Assembly: GCF_003752135.1 (NCBI RefSeq)
Contig: NZ_RJVK01000002.1
Span: 62,001-126,000 of the forward strand
Length of the DNA stretch: 64,000 bases
DNA from: Caminibacter pacificus
GTDB taxonomy: Bacteria; Campylobacterota; Campylobacteria; Campylobacterales; Nautiliaceae
Reading direction: 5' to 3'
A program made the position numbers and the translations under genes. Shown in pieces: positions 36,366 to 45,641 of this stretch; positions within the stretch are counted from its first letter, which is position 1; each line of letters starts with the position of its first letter. Under the pieces are notes generated by a model. The model was not told the origin of the DNA, did no database searches, and worked only from the letters and a program-made list of their open reading frames with translations.

Positions 36366-37743
36366 CCTTGTTTCTTCCGGTTTTTTTAGCGATATATAGT
36401 TTTTCATCCGCTTCTTTAAAAGTTTTTTCAAAATTTCCGTTAAACTGACTTACCCCTAAAGAGATAGTAATTTGAATATTTCCGAAAATTTTTGTCTCTT
36501 CAACTTTTTTTCTGATTTTTTCGGCGACTTCCGCCGCATTTTCATATGAAGTATGAGGTAATATAATCAAAAACTCTTCACCTCCCCATCTACACACAAT
36601 ATCATTCGCTCTAACACTGCTTTTTAATAACTTTCCAAACTCTTGTAATATTTTATCTCCGATATCATGTCCGTAAGTATCGTTTATCTGTTTAAAATGA
36701 TCGATATCTATAAGAATAATTGAATAATCTTTATACGATTTTAAAAATTTTTCGCATCCTCTTCTATTATAAATTTGAGTTAATTTATCCAAATCAGCCA
36801 CTCTTTTTACAACCACAAATCTATAATAAAGTATTAAGAAAAAGAGAATAATAAAATATATTACAGCAATCAAGATTACGGAATTAGTATAACTCAAACT
36901 AATATCTTTTATCTCTTTTATCGAGCTTATAGGAATAATTTTTATAAAATAACCTATTTTTTTATTAAAAGAATAAATCGGATAAGAAAACACTATGTAA
37001 TTTCCTAATATATTTATATGTTTATTAAAATCCACTTTTACGTGAACTTTATTAAAATATTTACAAACGTCTCCATCAATAACGTAATTTGGATTTAATT
37101 TACACAGAGGCATTTTGGAATTTGGTAAAAACTTTTTATCTATTAAAAAAGCAATGTAATGTCTATTAAACACATGCATCAAAAAATCTCTATAATTAAA
37201 TGCAATTTCAATATTTGCTAAATGTATTCCTTCTTTATACAAAGGAAAAATATTTACGAATTTTAATCCCTCTTTGGTTAAAATAAAACCGCTAAAAGGT
37301 TCTTTTTTAAACTTTATATAATTTGCAGCTTTTGCCATTTCATTTACTATATCTCCGAATTTATTTACATCGTTAAATCTAATAAGAGAAGCACCGTTTG
37401 GCAACATCAAATGAAATTGAGACACTTTATATTTTTTTAATACCAAATATTTGGGAAAAAGTTCTACAATTAAATCATCCCGAGTTTTTTCACCGGGATT
37501 TTGAATATAATCTTCTATCATGGAAATGATTTTTTTATCGAAAATCAAATCTTTTATCAGTTCGGCTTCCGAAAAAATCATTTGTTTTTCGCTAAGAAAA
37601 AGATCTTTTTTTTCAACATAAAGGTTGTTAATAATTGAATTTATCTTTTCACTTTTTTTCTGCTCAACGAAATAAATAAAAATAATAAAGCCAAAAGTCA
37701 AAGAAACAATTAGTGTGATTAAATTTTTTTTATTTAACTCCAT
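36355..37743 (-). CDS. Membrane-bound diguanylate cyclase with periplasmic sensor
   Basis: A GGDEF enzyme making cyclic di-GMP. An N-terminal helix (residues 8-26), a periplasmic sensor of ~260 residues with three cysteines, and a second helix (about 287-310) precede the catalytic domain. The active site is GGEEF at 387-391 and the product-inhibition site RAND lies exactly five residues before it (378-381), so feedback control is expected. The sensor resembles double-Cache-type domains, but the ligand is unknown. Its start overlaps panE by 14 bases. Confidence 0.9.
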   Translation of the reverse strand: MELNKKNLITLIVSLTFGFIIFIYFVEQKKSEKINSIINNLYVEKKDLFLSEKQMIFSEAELIKDLIFDKKIISMIEDYIQNPGEKTRDDLIVELFPKYLVLKKYKVSQFHLMLPNGASLIRFNDVNKFGDIVNEMAKAANYIKFKKEPFSGFILTKEGLKFVNIFPLYKEGIHLANIEIAFNYRDFLMHVFNRHYIAFLIDKKFLPNSKMPLCKLNPNYVIDGDVCKYFNKVHVKVDFNKHINILGNYIVFSYPIYSFNKKIGYFIKIIPISSIKEIKDISLSYTNSVILIAVIYFIILFFLILYYRFVVVKRVADLDKLTQIYNRRGCEKFLKSYKDYSIILIDIDHFKQINDTYGHDIGDKILQEFGKLLKSSVRANDIVCRWGGEEFLIILPHTSYENAAEVAEKIRKKVEETKIFGNIQITISLGVSQFNGNFEKTFKEADEKLYIAKKTGRNKVIF

Positions 37744-38566
37744 TCCTCAGCCTCAAATAATATTGGTTGATAAAATCGCTCTTTTTAGCAAGATATCCGG
37801 TTAAATTTTCAACCTCGGTTTTATTTCCTTTTTCAAAATCGATTTGCATACTCATTTTACTTTCATACGGAATATTTAAAGCCTGTTTTATTACTTTTTC
37901 TTTCTCTTCACTTAAATCAACACCCTCTTCTTTTGCAATTTTTATCACTTCATCGAGAAATTTTTCAACCTCATCTCTTTTTTGTTCCATAATCCAACCG
38001 GTAGGCTTTTGATAGTAGCTTTGAAGGGTAGCGAAAGTAGATATAAAAAGATATTTTTTCCAAATATCTTTTTTAATATCTTCACTAAACTTAACTTTTA
38101 AATCACACCCCTCAAAAGCTTTTCTAACTACCTCGTCATCCTCCACACACAGATAAAAAAGAGGAGTTTTTTTATGGATAACGTTAATATCTTTTTTGTT
38201 TGAGAGGATATAAATACACGCTTTTAATAATTTTACGTTTAAATTTTCAAACTTTTCAAAATGCCCTATTCCATTTAAAATAGGAACGACTCTTGTATTT
38301 TCATTTGAGTGATTTTTTATTAACGGCAAAATATTATCGATATTATATGACTTTACCGTGACAAAAATTAAATCGTAAATTCCTTTTATCTCCGTCTTTG
38401 GAAAAACAATCTCTTCTTTATCGACATCTATAACTTTTAAGCCCTCTTTTTTGATTGTTTCTATCGTTTTTTTAGTCGCGCTAATCGTTACGTCTTTGTT
38501 GCATTTTATAAGTTTATAAGCAAGATATCCTCCGACTCCTCCAACACCGATTACTAAAATTTTCAT
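37730..38566 (-). CDS. 2-dehydropantoate 2-reductase-like protein
   Basis: An ApbA/PanE-family NADPH oxidoreductase. The Rossmann motif is LVIGVGGVGGYLAYKL, VTVKSYNIDNILPLI follows, and the C-terminal domain contains the lysine/asparagine region around KKYLFISTFATLQSYY and KMSMQIDFEKGNKTEVENLTG. The latter matches the family's pantoate-binding SSMxxD pattern. It could make pantoate for CoA; panE homologues with other substrates exist, so the symbol is withheld. Its start overlaps the stop of a 33-residue gene (ATGA). Confidence 0.85.
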   Translation of the reverse strand: MKILVIGVGGVGGYLAYKLIKCNKDVTISATKKTIETIKKEGLKVIDVDKEEIVFPKTEIKGIYDLIFVTVKSYNIDNILPLIKNHSNENTRVVPILNGIGHFEKFENLNVKLLKACIYILSNKKDINVIHKKTPLFYLCVEDDEVVRKAFEGCDLKVKFSEDIKKDIWKKYLFISTFATLQSYYQKPTGWIMEQKRDEVEKFLDEVIKIAKEEGVDLSEEKEKVIKQALNIPYESKMSMQIDFEKGNKTEVENLTGYLAKKSDFINQYYLRLRNGVK

Positions 38567-38664
38567 TTTTTACCCTTTATTTTTTCAGCAATTATTACAC
38601 CTATCGTAATTCCCAAAAAAAACAAAACCAAAAAAATCTCACCTACCAAATCCTTAAATTCCAT
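38563..38664 (-). CDS. 33-residue single-span membrane microprotein
   Basis: A short open frame from ATG 38664 to TGA 38563, below common size cut-offs. The product has a charged start (MEFKDLVGE), one hydrophobic helix (IFLVLFFLGITIGVIIA) and a basic tail (EKIKGKK), a good N-out/C-in single-span topology. AAGG lies six bases before the start. Its TGA overlaps the panE ATG (ATGA), the coupling used throughout this genome. No function is recognised. Confidence 0.6.
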   Translation of the reverse strand: MEFKDLVGEIFLVLFFLGITIGVIIAEKIKGKK

Positions 38665-38988
38665 TTATTACCTTATCCCTTATCCATTTTTTAATCATTT
38701 TCCAATTTCCCAATTTCACAAACTCACTATTTCACTATTTTTTTCACTATCTCTAACATTTACTAATTTACACAAAAATTAACCACCCTCAACAAAAGAG
38801 CAAATTTCGACCACTACAAAAAAGCTAAAAAGCACAGACCTTTTCAAGCTTGTGTGCTTTTTTTACGCTTTTTTTTCATTAAAATTTGCAATTGTTTCGG
38901 GTTGCTTAATTTTACATTTATATCAACTCTTCAATTTCACTAACTCACAAATTCACAAACTCACAATATCACCATCTCTTCCCCTCTC
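38665..38988 (-). repeat. Full copy (copy B) of the GTGA-octamer/hairpin repeat element after trmA
   Basis: Read on the minus strand after the trmA stop: a purine-rich stretch and an array of GTGATATT, GTGAGTTT and GTGAATTT units (38984-38935). The core (38905-38784) and a second, looser GTGA array (38760-38700) follow. Order and sequence match copy A after hemL. The remaining ~35 bases before the microprotein gene show nothing else. Confidence 0.85.
38784..38905 (-). ncRNA. Structured core of repeat element, copy B (possible RNA)
   Basis: The same long hairpin as copy A. Here GCAAATTT pairs perfectly with AAATTTGC, where copy A has a different register with one mismatch. The bulge between the two A-rich stems reads GT rather than ATT. 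Apical stem AAAAAGCACA/TGTGCTTTTT and loop with CAAGCTTG are unchanged. Function unknown. Confidence 0.5.
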
Positions 38989-40089
38989 TCACCCATCTCT
39001 CTCAAGAACTACTCCGCACTCCATATGATTCGTATAAGGAAATTGATCGAAAAACGCAAAAGCTTTTATTTTTCTACCTTTGGCAAGAGTTTTCAAATCT
39101 CTATGCAAAGTTTCGGGATTACAAGAGATATAAATAATATTTTCAAAACTATTAACAAACTCTCTTGATTTATCATCAAGTCCCGCTCTTGGCGGGTCGA
39201 TAAGTACGTTTTTTAAATCATAAGAAGAAAGAAGAGGTGAGTTTTCTTTTTTAAGTTGAGAAAATTCAGCCGCACTCATTGCCAAAAAAGTAATATTATC
39301 TCTATTGTTAATTTCGGCATTAAACGTTGCGGCTTCTATTGATTCTTTATTTATTTCTGTTGCAATTACTTTTTTGAAGTTTTCACTAAGAGGAATGGTA
39401 AAGTTTCCGTTTCCGCAATAAAGCTCGACCAAATCGCCTTTTAAATGAGACGAATTTCTCAAAGCCCACTCTATCATTTTTTGATTCATTTGACGATTCG
39501 GCTGAGAAAAGGTATTTTCGATAATTTTATATTTGTAAGTTTTACCGGCTACGTTTAATTCTTCTATTAAATAGTTTTTATCAAAAACGTATTTTCTGCC
39601 CTTCTTTCTAACGATAAAATCTACGTTTTTAAATTTTTCTTTTAATTTTTTAATATCTTCCGCAATGCTCTCATCAACTTTTTTGTGGTATATCAAAGTT
39701 ACGATAAGTTCGCCTTTCGAATTACTTAAAAAATCAATTTCATAAAGCTTGAATCTAAGATTTTCGTTTTTTTCTATTTCTCTTAAAAGCGGATTCATTA
39801 TCTCGTATATCGCTTTATCTACGATTTTACATTCCTCAATAGGAATAACGCCTCTGCCGTCTTCTTTTCTCTTTCTCATGGCATAAAAACTTTTATCTCC
39901 CTCATGCCAAACTCTAAACTCTGCTCTTGCTCTAAAATGCTCGTCACTTCCGTGAATCACTTCGATTTGAGGAATCTCAAAATCACTAAACATCTCTTTT
40001 AATCTTTCGCTTTTCATCTTAAGCTGCTCGCTATAAGGCATCTGCCATAATACGCAACTTCCGCACTTTCCAAAACTACTACAAGTCAT
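38989..40089 (-). CDS. trmA: tRNA (uracil(54)-C5)-methyltransferase
   Basis: Makes ribothymidine in the T-loop of tRNAs using SAM. SAM-binding motif LVELYCGNGNFTIPL, then LIDPPRAGLD and the catalytic cysteine in YISCNPETLHRD, which are diagnostic of the RumA/TrmA family. An N-terminal C-x5-C-x2-C group (C3, C9, C12) suggests part of an iron-sulfur or zinc site, as in RlmD; a role on 23S rRNA is therefore not excluded. Length 366 residues, as E. coli TrmA. Confidence 0.85.
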   Translation of the reverse strand: MTCSSFGKCGSCVLWQMPYSEQLKMKSERLKEMFSDFEIPQIEVIHGSDEHFRARAEFRVWHEGDKSFYAMRKRKEDGRGVIPIEECKIVDKAIYEIMNPLLREIEKNENLRFKLYEIDFLSNSKGELIVTLIYHKKVDESIAEDIKKLKEKFKNVDFIVRKKGRKYVFDKNYLIEELNVAGKTYKYKIIENTFSQPNRQMNQKMIEWALRNSSHLKGDLVELYCGNGNFTIPLSENFKKVIATEINKESIEAATFNAEINNRDNITFLAMSAAEFSQLKKENSPLLSSYDLKNVLIDPPRAGLDDKSREFVNSFENIIYISCNPETLHRDLKTLAKGRKIKAFAFFDQFPYTNHMECGVVLERDG

Positions 40090-40202
40090 TTCACTCCTTT
40101 AATTTGCAATTATTCATTATCGATTTTCCATTAAAAATTGTCAATTTTTACTATATTTTCCCAATTTCACAAACTCACAATTCCACTACTTTACCATTTC
40201 CA
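40090..40202 (-). repeat. Degenerate copy (copy D) of the GTGA-octamer repeat after fliP
   Basis: Read on the minus strand after the fliP stop: GTGGAATT, GTGAGTTT and GTGAAATT units (40190-40160). Then a weak match to the left part of the core (ACAATTTTTAATGGAAAA) and ATTGCAAATTAAAGG leading into the trmA ribosome binding site. There is no hairpin. Confidence 0.5.
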
Positions 40203-40931
40203 CTACCTAAAACTCTGCACCAACCCCATAACAATCAAATTCCACCCGTCAACAAGTACGAATATGAGAATTTTAAAAGGAAGAGAAATCATCACCGGAG
40301 GCAACATCATCATCCCCAAACTCATAAGAATGGAGCTTACGACCATATCTATAATCAAAAACGGCAAGAATATCAAAAACCCTATCTCAAAAGCGGTTTT
40401 TAATTCGCTTATCATAAAAGCAGGAACCAAAATAGACAAAGGTACGTCGTTTATGCTTTTTGGATTCGGGAGATGTCTTATTCTAAAAAAAAGCGCCAAA
40501 TCTTTTTCGCGCGTGTTTTTTAGCATAAATTTTTTAAAAGGAGTCACCGCCTTTTCAAAAGCCTGCTCATAGCCTATTTTGTTTTCCATATACGGCTTTA
40601 TTCCTTGATTGTAGGCTTGTTTTGCATACGGCTCCATTATAAAAAAAGTAAGTACCAAAGATAATGAGACCAAAAGCGTAGTCGGAGGCGATTGAGGTGT
40701 CCCTAAAGCCTGACGCAAAAATCCGAAAACCACAAGAAGTCTCACAAAAGAAGTGGTCACAAGCACGATACTCGGTGCAAGCACCAAAAAGGTCATTAAA
40801 AGAGTAATATTCAAAACCGTTACGAGTTGTTTCGGGTTTTGCGGTGCCGTAAGAGATAGATTAACGCTTGGAATCTGCGGCGCCGCCGCTAAAAGAAGCA
40901 GGGGAAAAAGTATTAAAAGAAGTTTTCTCAT
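40203..40931 (-). CDS. fliP: Flagellar export-gate protein FliP
   Basis: A core channel subunit of the flagellar type III export gate. It has a cleavable signal peptide (RKLLLILFPLLLLAAA), which is usual for FliP, then four hydrophobic segments with family motifs SFVRLLVVFGFLRQALGTPQ, FRIRHLPNPKSINDVPLSIL, PAFMISELKTAFEIGFLIFL and DMVVSSILMSLGMMMLPP. It overlaps motB by ATGA, so export and motor genes share a transcript. Confidence 0.95.
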   Translation of the reverse strand: MRKLLLILFPLLLLAAAPQIPSVNLSLTAPQNPKQLVTVLNITLLMTFLVLAPSIVLVTTSFVRLLVVFGFLRQALGTPQSPPTTLLVSLSLVLTFFIMEPYAKQAYNQGIKPYMENKIGYEQAFEKAVTPFKKFMLKNTREKDLALFFRIRHLPNPKSINDVPLSILVPAFMISELKTAFEIGFLIFLPFLIIDMVVSSILMSLGMMMLPPVMISLPFKILIFVLVDGWNLIVMGLVQSFR

Positions 40932-41698
40932 TTAACCTTATCCAACACCGATTGTTTTATTTTTTCTTTGTCTTTTTTTGCAAAAAACCATATTTCGACT
41001 CTCCTATTTTTCGCCCTACCCTCAGGGGTGTTATTACTTGCTATCGGATGATACGGTCCGTATGCCGCAGCGCTTAATTGTTTCGGATTCACTCCGTCTT
41101 TAATCAAAATTTTAAGTACCGCCAACGCCCTTGCCGCACTAAGTTCCCAATTATCTCTATAAGGGCTGTTTTTCGGCGGCGGTTGATTATCGGTATATCC
41201 TCTAACTTGAATATCGATATTTTTCGGTAAATACTCTTTTATAATTATAGCAATTCTTTTCAAAAAGAGTAAGCTGTCTTGATTATTTATCTGAGCGCTA
41301 CCCGGAGCAAACGTAATATCGGCAGGCAATCTAATATAAAAACCTTCCTCTCCTTCTTCAAGAGTGATTTGAGGACCTTTTCCACCCTGAGTGAATTGTT
41401 TGAATTCGGCAATTGCTTTTGAGAGTCTATTAACGGTTTGTGCGGTTTCGTCCGTTTTTTCAATCGGTGTTGCTTTTTGGATTCTGTTTCGGCTGACTTC
41501 GGTTTGGGTACCTCCCTCAAGAACGCTTAGAGCACCCGCAAGAGAACCGATAGCCTCTTTTACTTTTTTGGCGTCCATTGTGGACATCGAGAGTAAAAGC
41601 ACGAAGAAACATAACAAAAGGCTCATCAAGTCCCCGAATGTAGCAAGCCATTCGGGCATACATTCGGGACATTCGCATTTACATTTTTTTTTCGCCAT
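40928..41698 (-). CDS. motB: Flagellar motor stator protein MotB
   Basis: The peptidoglycan-anchored half of the stator. A short cysteine-rich N-terminus (KCKCECPEC) precedes the single membrane helix with the ion-carrying aspartate D23 (WLATFGDLMSLLLCFFVLLL). A linker with a plug region and an OmpA-like domain follow (VRGYTDNQPPPK, LSAARALAVLKILI, NRRVEIWF). The coupling ion, H+ or Na+, cannot be settled by eye. It lies between motA and fliP. Confidence 0.93.
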   Translation of the reverse strand: MAKKKCKCECPECMPEWLATFGDLMSLLLCFFVLLLSMSTMDAKKVKEAIGSLAGALSVLEGGTQTEVSRNRIQKATPIEKTDETAQTVNRLSKAIAEFKQFTQGGKGPQITLEEGEEGFYIRLPADITFAPGSAQINNQDSLLFLKRIAIIIKEYLPKNIDIQVRGYTDNQPPPKNSPYRDNWELSAARALAVLKILIKDGVNPKQLSAAAYGPYHPIASNNTPEGRAKNRRVEIWFFAKKDKEKIKQSVLDKVK

Positions 41699-41706
41699 TT
41701 TCAGTC

Positions 41707-42474
41707 CTATTCAAATTGTGATTTTCTTTGGCTCGGCGGTAAGAAACTTAATAATTTAGCTTCCAAGGTTCTCGGGTTATCTCCCGCTTGAATAGACATA
41801 ATACCTTCGATTATCATCGTTTTTGCCAATATTTCGTCGTCGTTTCTAATAAGAAGTTTATTTGCAACAGGGCTTCCGAAAATATTACCTATCATAGCCC
41901 CGTAAAGTGTGGTCAAAAGCGCAACCGCCATTGCCGGACCGATTGCTGAAGGGTCGGACATGTTAAGAAGCATCGCAACAAGCCCTACAAGCGTACCGAT
42001 CATCCCCATAGCCCCGGCAAGCCCGGCCCAGTTACTAAAAATAGACGCCATTTTTTTATGTCTTGCGTCCATCTGTTCTATATCTATTTCAAGAAGTTCT
42101 CTTATCGTATCGGGCTCATTGCCGTCCACAGCCATTGAAAGACCTTTTTTTAAAAATTCGTCTTCTTCGTTTGCGGCGGCTTGTTCTAAAGAGAGTATTC
42201 CGTCTCTTCTTGCCTGAGTGGCGTAATCCACCAACTTTTTAATTAATTCTTCGTAATTGGGTTGATATGAAGGTTTTATCGCAATCATAAAAACTTTTGC
42301 GAATTTTGTCATCATATCCATTTTATTGGAGATAAAAAGGGTCATAATAGACCCCAAAACAACGATTAAAACTGATTGCGGGTCAATGTACGGTCCGATA
42401 CCCACCCCCATTGCCATAGCGGCGATAATCAAACCTAAAGCCCCGACAATTCCTATGACGGTTGCTAAATCCAT
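41707..42474 (-). CDS. motA: Flagellar motor stator protein MotA
   Basis: The four-helix stator subunit. Helices 1-2 are near the N-terminus and 3-4 at residues ~150-205 (SNWAGLAGAMGMIGTLVGLV, GPAMAVALLTTLYGAMIGN). The cytoplasmic loop between holds the charged residues that touch the rotor (DYATQARRDGILSLEQAAAN). The arrangement is the MotA/PomA type. It is the first gene of motA-motB-fliP and is divergent from glmU. Confidence 0.94.
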   Translation of the reverse strand: MDLATVIGIVGALGLIIAAMAMGVGIGPYIDPQSVLIVVLGSIMTLFISNKMDMMTKFAKVFMIAIKPSYQPNYEELIKKLVDYATQARRDGILSLEQAAANEEDEFLKKGLSMAVDGNEPDTIRELLEIDIEQMDARHKKMASIFSNWAGLAGAMGMIGTLVGLVAMLLNMSDPSAIGPAMAVALLTTLYGAMIGNIFGSPVANKLLIRNDDEILAKTMIIEGIMSIQAGDNPRTLEAKLLSFLPPSQRKSQFE

Positions 42475-42508
42475 TCTTCACCTTTTAGAGTGGTTTTTGT
42501 TATTTTGA

Positions 42509-42514
42509 TATAAT
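42509..42514 (+). promoter_or_regulatory. -10 box of the glmU promoter
   Basis: TATAAT lies 19 bases before the glmU ATG in a 59-base divergent gap. On the other strand a TATTAT overlaps it and may serve motA, so the two promoters probably interfere. Confidence 0.5.
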
Positions 42515-42533
42515 ATCGGCAAAAAGGATATAA

Positions 42534-43814
42534 ATGTTACAGGTTATCATTCTCGCAGCGGGAAAAGGTACCCGTATGAAATCCAAAACCGCAAAAATAC
42601 TTCATAAAATCTGCGATAAACCAATGATAGAATATGTAATCGAAGAATCTTTGCGACTGACACCCGAAGTTGACGTCGTGCTTAATTTTCAATACGAAAA
42701 AACAAGCGAAATCGTAAAAAATTATCCCGTAAACATAATAAAACAAGACCTCGAAAATTTCCCGGGAACCGGAGGAGCCGTTAAAGAAGTGCCTATTCGC
42801 GGGGATAAAGTGCTGGTACTTAACGGAGATATGCCGCTTATCGAAGCGGACGAGCTTAAAAAATTCTTAGACATCGACGCCGATATAGTTATGAGCGTTA
42901 TGAAGCTTGAAAATCCGGACGGATACGGAAGAGTAGTAATAGAAAACGGAAACGTAAAAAAAATAGTGGAACAAAAAGACGCAAGCCCTGAGGAGCTTAA
43001 AATCAAATATGTCAATGCCGGAGTGTATCTTTTTTCGAAAGACGTTATGAAAAAGTATTTGCCACTTCTTAGCAACCAAAACGCTCAAAAAGAGTATTAT
43101 CTAACAGACATAATAGAAATGGCGGTAAAAGACGGACTAAAAGTAGCCGCTATCGAAGTAAACGAAGAAAACTTCAAAGGCGTAAACTCAAAAAAAGATT
43201 TAGCGCACGCAGAAGAGATTATGTGCAGACGTATAAAAAACAGATGGATGCAAGCGGGTGTTATTATGCATCTGCCTGAAACCATTTATATCGACGCTTA
43301 TTCGAGTTTTGAGGGAGAGTGTGAGATTGGAAACGGATGCGTTATTAAAAAAAGTGTAATCATCGAGAGCGAAATAAGACCTCTAAGCGTTATCGAAGAA
43401 GCGGTAATTAAAAACAGCGGCGTAGGACCGATGGCGAGAATAAGACCTAAAAGCGAACTCGTAGATACTCATATCGGTAACTTCGTAGAAGTTAAAGCCA
43501 GCAAACTAAAAGGCGTAAAAGCCGGACATTTGAGTTATCTTGGAGATAGCGAAATAGACGAAGGTACGAATATCGGAGCCGGTACGATTACGTGTAACTA
43601 TGACGGAAAAGCGAAATACAAAACCAAAATCGGTAAAAACGTATTTGTCGGAAGCGACACTCAACTAATCGCTCCTGTCGTAATAGAAGACGACGTAATG
43701 ATTGCGGCTGGCAGTACGGTAAATAAAGACGTACCAAAAGGCAGCTTGGCTATAAGCAGAGCTCCTTTAAAAATAGTAAAAAACTTCTATTACAAATTTT
43801 TCGGTAAAAAATAA
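42534..43814 (+). CDS. glmU: Bifunctional UDP-N-acetylglucosamine pyrophosphorylase/glucosamine-1-phosphate acetyltransferase
   Basis: Makes UDP-GlcNAc for peptidoglycan and lipopolysaccharide. The N-terminal uridyltransferase begins [19 protein letters not shown], with VLNGDMPLI and VNAGVYLF; the C-terminal left-handed beta-helix acetyltransferase carries the hexapeptides around [20 protein letters not shown]. The length of 426 residues is slightly short but complete. It heads a plus-strand run of eight genes through truA. Confidence 0.95.
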   Translation: MLQVIILAAGKGTRMKSKTAKILHKICDKPMIEYVIEESLRLTPEVDVVLNFQYEKTSEIVKNYPVNIIKQDLENFPGTGGAVKEVPIRGDKVLVLNGDMPLIEADELKKFLDIDADIVMSVMKLENPDGYGRVVIENGNVKKIVEQKDASPEELKIKYVNAGVYLFSKDVMKKYLPLLSNQNAQKEYYLTDIIEMAVKDGLKVAAIEVNEENFKGVNSKKDLAHAEEIMCRRIKNRWMQAGVIMHLPETIYIDAYSSFEGECEIGNGCVIKKSVIIESEIRPLSVIEEAVIKNSGVGPMARIRPKSELVDTHIGNFVEVKASKLKGVKAGHLSYLGDSEIDEGTNIGAGTITCNYDGKAKYKTKIGKNVFVGSDTQLIAPVVIEDDVMIAAGSTVNKDVPKGSLAISRAPLKIVKNFYYKFFGKK

Positions 43815-43830
43815 CGTTTAAAGGGGTGAA

Positions 43831-44982
43831 ATGAAAAAATTAAACGTCCTAATAGGTGTCACCGGCAGCATTGCTATATATAAAACTTGCGAGCTTATAA
43901 GACTTTTTGTAAAAAGAGGAGACAACGTAAGAGTAGTAATGACAAAAGCGGCTTCAAAATTCATTTCACCCCTTACATTCGAAACGCTCACTCGCCAAAA
44001 AGTCTTAATCGAAGAAAACGAAGATTGGAGCAGCGAGCTTAATCATATCGATTATGCAAAATGGGCCGATATTTTTATCATAGCACCGGCAACGGCAAAC
44101 ACTCTAAATAAAGCTTTTCACGGAATCGCGGATAATCTTTTGCTACAAACATACCTTGCGACAACCGCCCCGGTACTTTTCGCACCGAGTGCGAATACCA
44201 ATATGTATCTTCATCCCACTACCCAAAAAGCCATCAAAAACCTCAACTGCATAGAAGCGAACACCGGACTTCTTGCGTGCGGTGATGAGGGTATCGGAAA
44301 AATGGCCGAGCCTAACGAGATATTTTTAAGGGCTTTAAGAGAGGTTTTTAAAGATGAATTTTGGGAAAACAAAAAAGTAGTCATAACTGCCGGCGGAAGT
44401 ATTGAAAAAATAGACGATGTCAGGTATGTGAGTAATTTTTCAACCGGTAAAATGGGAGAAGCTCTTGCAAAAGCTTTTTATATAAAAGGCGCAAACGTCG
44501 TATTGATATCAAGCAAAGAACACGACCTCTCAAAAGAGATACCTCAAATAAAAGCCCAAAGCGCTCAGGATTTTTACGAAAGAATAAAAGAACAAAACCC
44601 CGATTATCTCATAATGGCCGCAGCCATTGCCGATTTTAAGCCGAAATATACTCCGGGCAAATTAAAAAAAGATAAAATCGGTGAAAAAATGGTACTCGAA
44701 ATGGAAAAAAACATAGACGTTTTAGAATCACTAAAAAACGAAAAATTTATACGCATAGGTTTCAAAGCCGAAAGAGATGAAAAAAACGCTCTTAAATACG
44801 CCAAAAACGCTCTTAAAAAGAAAAATCTTGATGCCATATGCCTAAATCTTTTAACAAAAAACGATTTCGGAAGTGATGAAAACGAAATTATTTTCATAAC
44901 TAAAAATCAAGAGATAAAAATACCTCAAGACACAAAAGAAAACATCGCATTAAAGCTAACCGATGCCATTAAATCTCTCTAA
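43831..44982 (+). CDS. coaBC: Phosphopantothenoylcysteine decarboxylase/phosphopantothenate-cysteine ligase
   Basis: The fused CoA-synthesis enzyme. CoaC half: VLIGVTGSIAIYKTCELIR, the flavin/substrate motif APSANTNMY and the active-site cysteine in TGLLACGDEGIGKM. CoaB half from about residue 185: VVITAGGSIEKIDDVRYVSN, FSTGKMGEALA, MAAAIADFKPKY and the lysine-rich catalytic loop. GGGGTG precedes the start. It overlaps the next gene by 20 bases. Confidence 0.95.
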   Translation: MKKLNVLIGVTGSIAIYKTCELIRLFVKRGDNVRVVMTKAASKFISPLTFETLTRQKVLIEENEDWSSELNHIDYAKWADIFIIAPATANTLNKAFHGIADNLLLQTYLATTAPVLFAPSANTNMYLHPTTQKAIKNLNCIEANTGLLACGDEGIGKMAEPNEIFLRALREVFKDEFWENKKVVITAGGSIEKIDDVRYVSNFSTGKMGEALAKAFYIKGANVVLISSKEHDLSKEIPQIKAQSAQDFYERIKEQNPDYLIMAAAIADFKPKYTPGKLKKDKIGEKMVLEMEKNIDVLESLKNEKFIRIGFKAERDEKNALKYAKNALKKKNLDAICLNLLTKNDFGSDENEIIFITKNQEIKIPQDTKENIALKLTDAIKSL

Positions 44983-45640
44983 ATTAGGAAAAATTCTAAA
45001 AACTCTAAACCGCTTGGAAACACCCGCGACCTTTAACGTTTCTTTGCCCGTAAAACTTGAAGTAAAAAAAGAGCTTAATCCGATAACCTATTTGGTAAAA
45101 ATAGGAAATAAAGAAGTAGAAACCAAAAGCGATATTCCTCTTGCGGTCGGAAAAAAATATTTCGCTCAGATAAAAGAATTTAAAAACTCCGTTCAAATAA
45201 CAAATTTAAAAGAATATCCCAAAATCCTACAAACACTTGATAAAATTACACTTCCAAAAGAGTTTAGTTCTTTAAAAAAAGACGAGGTCTTACACCATTT
45301 GGCAAATGCAAAAAACAAAGACGAGTTTTTATTTTTTATGAATATTTTAATTGCATTTGAGAAAAAAATACATCATCTGATAATAAACGAAAAAAGAAAA
45401 GCTTTAATGCAATATAAATACGAAAAAAATTCACTTAAATTTTATGCGGTTTTTAGCAATTTAGGAGAAATAGAGGGGGTTATCACACAAACAAGATTAA
45501 CTGTTTATTCACCCTATGATGCTACAATCCGCTTAATTCAAGAATACAAAGACGAAATAAACCTGATAGTTCAAACGATAAAAAAAGAAGTAAAACCGAT
45601 ATATGATTTTTCAAATTCACTACTTGACTTAAGGGTATGA
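44963..45640 (+). CDS. Uncharacterised protein between coaBC and uppS
   Basis: 225 residues with no recognised domain. The first ~80 residues look like a small beta-barrel (PVKLEVKKELNPITYLVKIG, YFAQIKEFKNSVQITNL), the middle is helical and the end mixes strands and helices. A distant resemblance to the C-terminal domain of hook-length proteins (FliK) was considered but cannot be supported. It starts inside coaBC and ends one base before uppS, so it is translated from the same message. Confidence 0.7.
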   Translation: MPLNLSKLGKILKTLNRLETPATFNVSLPVKLEVKKELNPITYLVKIGNKEVETKSDIPLAVGKKYFAQIKEFKNSVQITNLKEYPKILQTLDKITLPKEFSSLKKDEVLHHLANAKNKDEFLFFMNILIAFEKKIHHLIINEKRKALMQYKYEKNSLKFYAVFSNLGEIEGVITQTRLTVYSPYDATIRLIQEYKDEINLIVQTIKKEVKPIYDFSNSLLDLRV

Positions 45641-45641
45641 T

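Noticed and set aside
38665-38988. Insertion sequence or transposon remnant
   Set aside because: There is no transposase frame, and no clear target-site duplication was seen around the core; mobility remains only a possibility.
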